64,000 nt of DNA, taken from the NCBI RefSeq assembly GCF_001269885.1, contig NZ_LHVH01000031.1, positions 1 through 64,000 on the forward strand, given 5' to 3'. The notes under the pieces are model-generated. The model searched no databases. It was not told where the DNA came from and worked only from the letters and a program-made list of their open reading frames with translations. Below are positions 54,184 through 61,243 of this stretch, in pieces. Position 1 is the stretch's first letter. The number at the start of each line of letters is the position of its first letter. Position numbers and translations under genes: made by a program. The DNA is from Pseudomonas kilonensis (GTDB lineage Bacteria > Pseudomonadota > Gammaproteobacteria > Pseudomonadales > Pseudomonadaceae).

Positions 54184-55983
54184 CTAACTATCCAACCTGA
54201 GCACCGCAAGGAAGGCTTCCTGTGGAATTTCCACGTTACCGACCTGCTTCATGCGTTTTTTACCGGCCTTCTGCTTTTCCAACAGCTTGCGCTTACGGCT
54301 GACGTCGCCACCGTAGCATTTGGCCAATACGTTCTTTCTGAGCGCCTTGACGGTTGTACGCGCCACAATCTGCCCGCCAATGGCGGCCTGGATTGCCACA
54401 TCGAACATCTGCCGCGGAATCAGTTCCTTCATCTTCTCGGTCAATGCACGACCTTTGTAGTGCGCGTTGTCACGGTGCACGATCAAGGCCAGGGCATCGA
54501 CTTTCTCACCGTTGATCAGCACATCCAGCTTCACCAGATTAGCCGATTGGTAACGATCGAAATGATAGTCCAGCGAAGCATAGCCGCGACTGGTGGATTT
54601 GAGGCGATCGAAGAAGTCCAGCACCACTTCGTTCATCGGCAGGTCGTAGGTCACCTGGACCTGCGTGCCAAGGAACAGCATGTCGTGCTGCACGCCGCGC
54701 TTCTCGATGCACAGGGTAATGACGTTACCCAGGTGCTCCTGAGGCACAAGGATGTTGGCCCGCACGATCGGCTCGCGCATGTCCTCGATGGCCGACAGGT
54801 CCGGCAGCTTGGACGGGTTGTCGACGTAGATGGTTTCGCCGCTCTTGAGCAACAGCTCGAAAATAACCGTCGGCGCCGTGGTGATCAGGTCCAGGTCGTA
54901 CTCGCGCTCCAGGCGCTCCTGGATGATTTCCATGTGCAACATGCCCAGGAACCCGCAACGGAAGCCGAAGCCCAGGGCGTCGGAGCTTTCCGGGGTGTAT
55001 TGCAGGGACGAGTCGTTCAGGGTCAGCTTTTGCAGGGCTTCGCGGAAATCCTCGAAGTCGTCGGAGCTGACCGGGAAAAGGCCGGCATAGACCTGCGGCT
55101 GGATGCGTTTGAAACCTGGCAGCACATCGACGTCGGGGGTGGTGCTCAAGGTCAGGGTGTCGCCGACCGGCGCCCCATGGATGTCCTTGATGCCGGCGAT
55201 GATGAAGCCCACTTCACCGGCCTTCAGGTCTACGGTGGCAGTGTGTTTCGGGTTGAATACACCGACGCTGTCCACCAGGTGGATCTTGCCGGTGGACTTG
55301 ACCAGGATCTTGTCGCCCTTCTTCACGCGGCCATGGCGCACGCGAACCAGGGAGACCACGCCCAGGTAGTTGTCGAACCAGGAGTCGATGATCAACGCCT
55401 GCAGCGGATCTTCGATGTTGCCGGTCGGCGCGGGAATGGTATGCACCAGGCGCTCGAGCACTTCGTCCACGCCCAGGCCGGTCTTGGCGCTGCAGGTGAC
55501 CGCGTCGGTGGCATCGATGCCGATGATTTTCTCGATTTCTTCCTTCACGCGGTCCGGATCGGCCTGGGGCAGGTCGATCTTGTTCAGTACCGGCATGACT
55601 TCCAGGCCCTGCTCGATGGCCGTGTAGCAGTTGGCAACCGACTGGGCCTCGACGCCCTGGCCAGCATCGACCACCAGCAATGCACCTTCACAGGCCGCCA
55701 ACGACCGGCTGACTTCATAGGTGAAGTCGACGTGGCCCGGGGTATCGATGAAGTTCAGCTGATAGGTGATGCCGTCGCGGGCCTTGTAGTAGAGGGTAAC
55801 GCTGTGGGCCTTGATGGTGATCCCGCGCTCACGCTCCAGGTCCATGGAGTCCAGGACCTGGGCTTCCATTTCGCGCTCGGCCAGGCCGCCGCACATCTGG
55901 ATGAAGCGATCGGCCAGCGTCGACTTGCCATGGTCAATGTGGGCGATGATGGAGAAATTGCGGATATGACTCAAATCACTCAC
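54184..55983 (-). CDS. lepA: Elongation factor 4 (LepA)
   Basis: A 599-residue translational GTPase with a GTG start. AHIDHGKSTL (G1), DTPGHVDF (G3) and NKIDLPQA (G4) are intact. EF-G-like domains follow, then the LepA-specific C-terminal domain rich in Lys/Arg (CYGGDVSRKRKLLEKQKAGK). It binds ribosomes and influences initiation and translocation. Upstream lies a REP element and lptG rather than mucD, which precedes lepA in P. aeruginosa. Confidence 0.97.
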   Translation of the reverse strand: MSDLSHIRNFSIIAHIDHGKSTLADRFIQMCGGLAEREMEAQVLDSMDLERERGITIKAHSVTLYYKARDGITYQLNFIDTPGHVDFTYEVSRSLAACEGALLVVDAGQGVEAQSVANCYTAIEQGLEVMPVLNKIDLPQADPDRVKEEIEKIIGIDATDAVTCSAKTGLGVDEVLERLVHTIPAPTGNIEDPLQALIIDSWFDNYLGVVSLVRVRHGRVKKGDKILVKSTGKIHLVDSVGVFNPKHTATVDLKAGEVGFIIAGIKDIHGAPVGDTLTLSTTPDVDVLPGFKRIQPQVYAGLFPVSSDDFEDFREALQKLTLNDSSLQYTPESSDALGFGFRCGFLGMLHMEIIQERLEREYDLDLITTAPTVIFELLLKSGETIYVDNPSKLPDLSAIEDMREPIVRANILVPQEHLGNVITLCIEKRGVQHDMLFLGTQVQVTYDLPMNEVVLDFFDRLKSTSRGYASLDYHFDRYQSANLVKLDVLINGEKVDALALIVHRDNAHYKGRALTEKMKELIPRQMFDVAIQAAIGGQIVARTTVKALRKNVLAKCYGGDVSRKRKLLEKQKAGKKRMKQVGNVEIPQEAFLAVLRLDS

Positions 55984-56058
55984 GGATCAACACTCAAAAA
56001 GGCTGCAGGCATAGCCCGCCGAAAAATAGCCGGGAATTGTACCTGATACACCGCGCAA

Positions 56059-56158
56059 GTGGGAGCAAAGCTTGCTCGCGAAACAGTCACCTCGCTCTAT
56101 GAAAGACCACAGGGCCTTCATCGCGGGCAAGCCTTGCTCCCACAGCTTGCTCCCACAG
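56059..56158. repeat. REP/REPIN inverted repeat between lepA and lptG
   Basis: GTGGGAGCAAAGCTTGCTCG faces CGCGGGCAAGCCTTGCTCCC, followed by an extra GCTTGCTCCCACAG half-site. Confidence 0.87.
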
Positions 56159-56178
56159 CCCTCTCGCTACACGAGCAA

Positions 56179-57240
56179 TCAACCGGCCCGACGCAACAGC
56201 CAGAGCCCGGCCAACGCGCAGACACCGGCCGGCACCAGCACCGCAAACAGCGGCGAGAAGCCGAACACCAGGCTCGACGGCCCCAGCAGGTCCTGGGCGA
56301 TACGGAAAGTGAAGCCCACCAGCACGCCGGTAAACACCCGCTGGCCGAGGGTCACCGAACGCAGCGGGCCAAAGATGAAGGAGATCGCCATCAGTACCAG
56401 GGCGGCAGTGACCAACGGTTGCAACACCTTGACCCAAAAAGCCAACCAGTAGCGGCCGTTATTCAGGCCCTGGTCCGCCAGGTAGTGGATATAACTCCAC
56501 AAGCCGGTAATCGACAGGGATTCAGGTGCCATCACCACGGTACTGAGCAACTGCGGGCTGATCGACACATCCCAACGTTCCTGCGGGGCGGCGACCACCT
56601 CGGTGCGCTTGTCATGGAACACGGTGGTGGTGACATCATTCAGTTGCCAGTGATCCTCGGCGAATTTGGCGCGCTTGGCGAAGCTCGACGACAGCATGTG
56701 CCGCTGCTCGTCGAAGCGATAGCGGGTCACGCCATACAGAATGCCGTTGGGCTGGACCGAGTTGATGTGGATGAACTCGTCGCCCTGGCGGTGCCACAGG
56801 CCGTGCTTGGCGCTTTGCGCATCACCGCCGCCCTGGGCCAGGGAACGGTTGGCCTGGGCAGTATTCTCGGTGGCCGGGGCGATGTATTCGCCAACCAACA
56901 CACCCACCAGCATCAACACCAGCATCGGCTTCATCACCGCCCAGACGATCCGACCAATGGACACGCCGGCGGCGCGCATGATGGTCAGTTCACTGTTGCT
57001 GGCCAGGCTGCCCAGGCCGATCAGGCAACCAATCAGCGCGGCCATCGGCAGCATGTCATACAAGCGCCGCGGCGCCGTCAGCAGCACGTAGCTCGCCACG
57101 TCCACCAAGGTATAGGTGTCGCTGACGTCGCCCATTTCATCGATGAAGGCGAACAGGGTCGCCAGGCCAAGGATGATCCCCAGCACTGCAAGGATCGCCA
57201 TGAACACACTGCTGCCGATGTAGCGATCGAGCTTAACCAC
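56179..57240 (-). CDS. lptG: LPS export permease LptG
   Basis: A 353-residue protein with a GTG start. Three membrane segments lie at the N-terminus and three at the C-terminus, around a periplasmic beta-jellyroll domain (about 130-270). LDRYIGSSVFMAILAVLGI and the C-terminal SLVFGFSPLFAVLVPAGVCA are typical. With LptF and LptB it extracts LPS from the inner membrane. The start overlaps the lptF stop. Confidence 0.94.
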   Translation of the reverse strand: MVKLDRYIGSSVFMAILAVLGIILGLATLFAFIDEMGDVSDTYTLVDVASYVLLTAPRRLYDMLPMAALIGCLIGLGSLASNSELTIMRAAGVSIGRIVWAVMKPMLVLMLVGVLVGEYIAPATENTAQANRSLAQGGGDAQSAKHGLWHRQGDEFIHINSVQPNGILYGVTRYRFDEQRHMLSSSFAKRAKFAEDHWQLNDVTTTVFHDKRTEVVAAPQERWDVSISPQLLSTVVMAPESLSITGLWSYIHYLADQGLNNGRYWLAFWVKVLQPLVTAALVLMAISFIFGPLRSVTLGQRVFTGVLVGFTFRIAQDLLGPSSLVFGFSPLFAVLVPAGVCALAGLWLLRRAG

Positions 57241-58363
57241 GGGCCACCTCCAGCGCGCTGCGGCGACTGGCCAGCTTCAGGCGTAGCGGCTCCCAGTAGA
57301 GCAACCCCAGGCCGATGGCCAGGAAGATCGAGTGCACCCACCACAAGCCCAGGGCTGGCGGGATCTTGCCTTTCTCCAACGCACCGCGGGCGGAAATCAG
57401 GATGGTCAGGTAAGCCATATAGAGAAGAATCGCCGGCAGCAGCTTGAGGAAACGCCCCTGGCGCGGATTGACCCGCGACAGCGGGACCGCCATAAGGGTC
57501 ACGATGAACACCAGCAGCGGCAAGGACAGGCGCCATTGCAGCTCGGTACGGGCACGGATGTCTTTGTTGCCCAGCAGGCTGGCGGTGGACATCGCGTCGC
57601 GGTCGGTGACTTCGTCGCTGACCTCGGGCTTGGGCAACAGCACGCCATAGGTGTCGTACTTGATGGCCCGGTAATCGGCCTGCCCCGGCTTGCCGTCATA
57701 GCGATAGCCGTTTTCCAGGATCAGGTAGCGGTTGCCGTCGGGGTTGATTTCCTGCCGGCCCTTCTCGGCCACCAGCACGGAAATGCCACGGTCTTTCTTG
57801 GTATCCGAAGACAGGTTCTTTTGTGTAATGAAGACACCGCCCAGGTCGACCCGGTCCTCCGAGAGCTGTTCGGTGTAGGTCACGCGCGTACCGTCGCGCA
57901 GGGCCTGGAAACGCCCCGGCACCAGGGTGTCGAACTCGGTCATGGCGTCCTGCTGGTTGATCAGCAGTTGAAACTGGTTGGCGCCCTGGGGGGCCAGGCT
58001 CAGGCTCAGCCAGGCCACCACCAGCGCCACCAACGTGGCCGGGAACAGCGTCATGCGAAACAGGCGCTGCTGGCTCATGCCGGTGGCCGACAGCACGGTC
58101 ATTTCGCTGTCCAGGTACAAGCGCCCGTAGGCCAGCAGGATGCCGAGGAACAACCCCAGCGGCAGGATCAATTGCAAGAAGCCCGGCAGGCGGAACCCCA
58201 TGATCAGGAACAGCGAGCCCGGGTCCAGGGCACCGGAGGCTGCCTGGGCAAGGTATTTGATGAAGCGCCCGCTCATGATGATGACCAGCAGCACGGCGCT
58301 GACCGCGCTCAGGGTCAGCAGGACTTCGCGGGATAAATAACGGAAGACGATCAAACCAGACAC
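57233..58363 (-). CDS. lptF: LPS export permease LptF
   Basis: A 376-residue protein with a GTG start after CCTGGA. It has the same architecture as LptG: N-terminal IVFRYLSREVLLTLSAVSAVL and LSATGMSQQRLFRM, a periplasmic domain, and three C-terminal segments. It overlaps lptG by 8 bp, as usual. Transcription diverges from pepA across 303 bp. Confidence 0.95.
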   Translation of the reverse strand: MSGLIVFRYLSREVLLTLSAVSAVLLVIIMSGRFIKYLAQAASGALDPGSLFLIMGFRLPGFLQLILPLGLFLGILLAYGRLYLDSEMTVLSATGMSQQRLFRMTLFPATLVALVVAWLSLSLAPQGANQFQLLINQQDAMTEFDTLVPGRFQALRDGTRVTYTEQLSEDRVDLGGVFITQKNLSSDTKKDRGISVLVAEKGRQEINPDGNRYLILENGYRYDGKPGQADYRAIKYDTYGVLLPKPEVSDEVTDRDAMSTASLLGNKDIRARTELQWRLSLPLLVFIVTLMAVPLSRVNPRQGRFLKLLPAILLYMAYLTILISARGALEKGKIPPALGLWWVHSIFLAIGLGLLYWEPLRLKLASRRSALEVARG

Positions 58364-58666
58364 TCCAGGATTGTCAGGCTAAGGCGGCCAAACAAGAAAC
58401 GTATCGAGCCAGCTCATGCCGCGAGCCGCCAAAAAAAGAGCCGCATTATCCTGTGATTGGAGGCGCCTGTCACTGCGCACGCTTTAAGCAGAGGCTCCAC
58501 AGTCAAAAGTTAACGGCTCCCAGGGTTGTCAGGCTCGGCCGCCGGGGTTCAAACTGCGGCCCTTGTCGCCGGCAAGTCCCGGCGCTTCTCTTATATAGAA
58601 GACAGCTGCTCAGCGCGCCACTGTCTCGGCGCCTGGCCTCTTGACCATTGACTCAGGGATCCGGAC
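58364..58666. other. Divergent promoter region lptF/pepA
   Basis: No gene was seen. A TTATATAG box near 58593 would suit a -10 element of the pepA promoter, but no good -35 stands at the right distance. Confidence 0.5.
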
Positions 58667-60157
58667 ATGGAACTGGTTGTAAAAAGCGTCAGCCCAGAAA
58701 CGTTGAAAACCGCCACACTGGTAGTCGCCGTCGGTGAAAACCGCAAGCTCGGCGTGGTCGCCACCCAGCTCGACACCCTGAGCGGCGGCGCCATCAGCGC
58801 CGTGCTCAAGCGCGGTGACCTGGCCGGCAAGGTCGGCCAGAGCCTGTTGCTGCACAGCCTGCCCAACCTCAAGGCCGAGCGCGTGCTGCTGGTGGGCGTG
58901 GGCAAGGACGCTGAACTGGGCGATCGTCCGTTCCGTAAAATCATTGCCGGCGTGCTGGGCACACTCAAGGGCCTTGGCGGCGCTGAGGCCGCCCTGGCGT
59001 TGGACGAGCTGGTGATCAAGGGCCGCGACAGCTACGGCAAGAACCGCCTGCTGGCCGAAACCCTGGTGGACGGCGAATACCAGTTCGACCAGTTCAAGAG
59101 CCAGAAAGCCGAACCCCGCGCCCTGAAAAAAATCACCGTGCTGACCATCAAGGCCGCCCAGGCTGAAGTCCAGCGTGCCGTGACCCACGCCACCGCGATT
59201 GCCAACGGCATGGCGTTCACCCGCGACCTGGGCAACCTGCCGCCGAACATATGCCACCCGACGTTCCTCGGCGAACAAGCCAAGGCACTGGGCAAGGAAT
59301 TCAAGGGCCTGAAGGTCGAAGTCTTCGACGAGAAGAAGATCAAGGACCTGGGCATGGGTTCGTTCTACTCCGTCGGCCAGGGCAGCGCCCAGCCGCCACG
59401 CCTGATCGTGATGCAATACAACGGCGGCAAGAAATCCGAGAAGCCGTACGCACTGGTCGGCAAGGGCATCACCTTCGACACCGGCGGCATCAGCCTCAAG
59501 CCGGGCGCTGGCATGGATGAGATGAAGTACGACATGGGCGGCGCCGCGAGCGTGTTCGGCACCCTGCGTGCCGTGCTCGAACTGCAACTGCCGATCAACC
59601 TGGTGTGCATCCTGGCCTGCGCCGAGAACATGCCCAGCGGCACGGCCTCGCGTCCGGGCGACATCGTCACCACCATGAGCGGCCAGACCGTGGAAATCCT
59701 CAACACCGACGCCGAAGGCCGCCTGGTGCTGTGTGACGCCCTCACCTACTCCGAGCGCTTCAAGCCGCAAGCGGTGATCGACATCGCGACCCTGACCGGC
59801 GCCTGCATCGTCGCCCTCGGTTCCCACACCTCGGGCCTGCTGGGCAACAACGACGAACTGATCGGCCAACTGCTCAGCGCCGGCCAACAGGCCGACGACC
59901 GCGCCTGGCAGTTGCCACTGTTCGACGAGTACCAGGAGCAACTGGACAGCCCGTTCGCCGACATCGCCAACATCGGCGGCCCGAAAGCCGGGACCATCAC
60001 CGCGGCCTGCTTCCTGTCGCGCTTTACCAAGAACCTGAACTGGGCGCACCTGGACATCGCCGGCACGGCGTGGACCAGCGGCGGCAAGGACAAGGGTGCC
60101 ACCGGTCGTCCGGTGCCCCTGCTGACCCAGTACCTGCTGGACCGCGCCAAGGCCTGA
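58667..60157 (+). CDS. pepA: Leucyl aminopeptidase (PepA)
   Basis: A 496-residue M17 metallopeptidase. An N-terminal regulatory domain (about 1-160) precedes the catalytic domain with GKGITFDTGGISLKPG (metal-binding and catalytic lysine region), MKYDMGGAA and the signature NTDAEGRLVL. It removes N-terminal residues; in E. coli PepA also binds DNA, and in P. aeruginosa it affects alginate gene expression. It is first of a pepA-holC-orf-valS run. Confidence 0.96.
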   Translation: MELVVKSVSPETLKTATLVVAVGENRKLGVVATQLDTLSGGAISAVLKRGDLAGKVGQSLLLHSLPNLKAERVLLVGVGKDAELGDRPFRKIIAGVLGTLKGLGGAEAALALDELVIKGRDSYGKNRLLAETLVDGEYQFDQFKSQKAEPRALKKITVLTIKAAQAEVQRAVTHATAIANGMAFTRDLGNLPPNICHPTFLGEQAKALGKEFKGLKVEVFDEKKIKDLGMGSFYSVGQGSAQPPRLIVMQYNGGKKSEKPYALVGKGITFDTGGISLKPGAGMDEMKYDMGGAASVFGTLRAVLELQLPINLVCILACAENMPSGTASRPGDIVTTMSGQTVEILNTDAEGRLVLCDALTYSERFKPQAVIDIATLTGACIVALGSHTSGLLGNNDELIGQLLSAGQQADDRAWQLPLFDEYQEQLDSPFADIANIGGPKAGTITAACFLSRFTKNLNWAHLDIAGTAWTSGGKDKGATGRPVPLLTQYLLDRAKA

Positions 60158-60217
60158 CACCAATGACCGCCGCTGGCGTCGCCGTCGGGCGGCGTCATCG
60201 GCGGCTCAGGAACCGCA

Positions 60218-60646
60218 ATGACCAAAGTCGATTTCTATATCCTGCCCAGCGCCGATCCGTCGGCGCGGCTGGATTTCGCCTGCAAGCTCGTTGAAAAGGC
60301 CTGGCGCATGGGGCACCGCATCTACCTGCATTGCAGCGATGCCGCCCAGCGCGAGGACCTGGACGCACGCCTGTGGGCTTTCAAGGGCGAGAGCTTCGTG
60401 CCCCACGGCCCGGCCGAAAACGAACCCGAAGGGTTGATCGTGCTGGGGCTGGGGGATGAATGCGGCCAGCACCAGGACCTGCTGGTCAACCTCGACCTGA
60501 AAGTACCGGCCTTTGCCCAGCGCTTCGCCCGTGTGGCGGAAGTGGTGGTCGAAGACCCGGCCATCCGACAAGCCGCGCGGGAGAGTTTCCGTTTCTACCG
60601 CGAACAGGGCTATCCTCTGCAAGACCACCGTTTACAGCGACTCTGA
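60218..60646 (+). CDS. holC: DNA polymerase III subunit chi
   Basis: A 142-residue protein: VDFYILPSADPSARLDFACKLVEKAWRMGHRIYLHC, then LDARLWAFKGESFVPH and the C-terminal RFYREQGYPLQDHRL. Chi links the clamp-loader complex (via psi) to SSB. The pepA-holC-valS order is standard in gammaproteobacteria. Confidence 0.94.
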   Translation: MTKVDFYILPSADPSARLDFACKLVEKAWRMGHRIYLHCSDAAQREDLDARLWAFKGESFVPHGPAENEPEGLIVLGLGDECGQHQDLLVNLDLKVPAFAQRFARVAEVVVEDPAIRQAARESFRFYREQGYPLQDHRLQRL

Positions 60647-60654
60647 GCCCTACG

Positions 60655-61020
60655 ATGGACACTCCAAAACCGCCACAAAAGCCTGCGCACCTGCTGGATG
60701 ACCTCGAGTCGATCCGCCAACTGCTCGGCGACGACAACCTGCAACCGCCGCTGCTGACCGACACGGTCGTGCACGAGCCGGTGCATGACGAACAGATCCC
60801 CCTGCTGTTCGACCCGATCAACGGCCAGCCCGAACCCAAGCCGGCTGCCAAGACCGAAACCAAGGGCCCCGACGCCCTGCTGCACCTGGACCGCGAATTG
60901 CGCGCTGCCGCGCAGTTGATCATGCAAGACGTCATCGACGACTTCGCCCCGCACATCGAGACCGAGATCAAGCGTCGGCTGGATGCGCGGATGGAGCGGT
61001 TGCTGAGCCAGTACGAATAG
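60655..61020 (+). CDS. Conserved hypothetical protein between holC and valS
   Basis: A 121-residue protein starting MDTPKPPQKPAHLLDDLESI, 8 bp after holC. A Pro/Asp-rich, probably disordered N-terminal 75 residues is followed by a helical C-terminus (LDRELRAAAQLIMQDVIDDF, then IKRRLDARMERLL). P. aeruginosa has a similar-sized gene at the same place. A function beside the polymerase subunit has not been shown to my knowledge. Confidence 0.8.
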   Translation: MDTPKPPQKPAHLLDDLESIRQLLGDDNLQPPLLTDTVVHEPVHDEQIPLLFDPINGQPEPKPAAKTETKGPDALLHLDRELRAAAQLIMQDVIDDFAPHIETEIKRRLDARMERLLSQYE

Positions 61021-61044
61021 CGTCCCCTCCCTCATTGTGAACAT

Positions 61045-61138
61045 CCTGTGGGAGCGAGCCTGCTCGCGATAGCGGACTGTCAGTCAACATCAATGTTGAA
61101 TGTGATGGCCTTATCGCGAGCAGGCTCGCTCCCACAGG
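61045..61138. repeat. 27-bp perfect inverted repeat (REP type)
   Basis: Arms 61045-61071 and 61112-61138 (CCTGTGGGAGCGAGCCTGCT and onward) are complementary, with a 40-bp spacer containing its own TCAACATCAATGTTGA palindrome. It lies between the holC-linked gene and valS. Confidence 0.94.
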
Positions 61139-61243
61139 GGTCAACTGTCCCCGCATTCAGCTTGCTGCATGTGGCTTGCACCAGCCCCGCCCGCTATACT
61201 TCCCGGCTTTTCCTGAATAAATGCCAATAGGGTCCCGCCGCGC

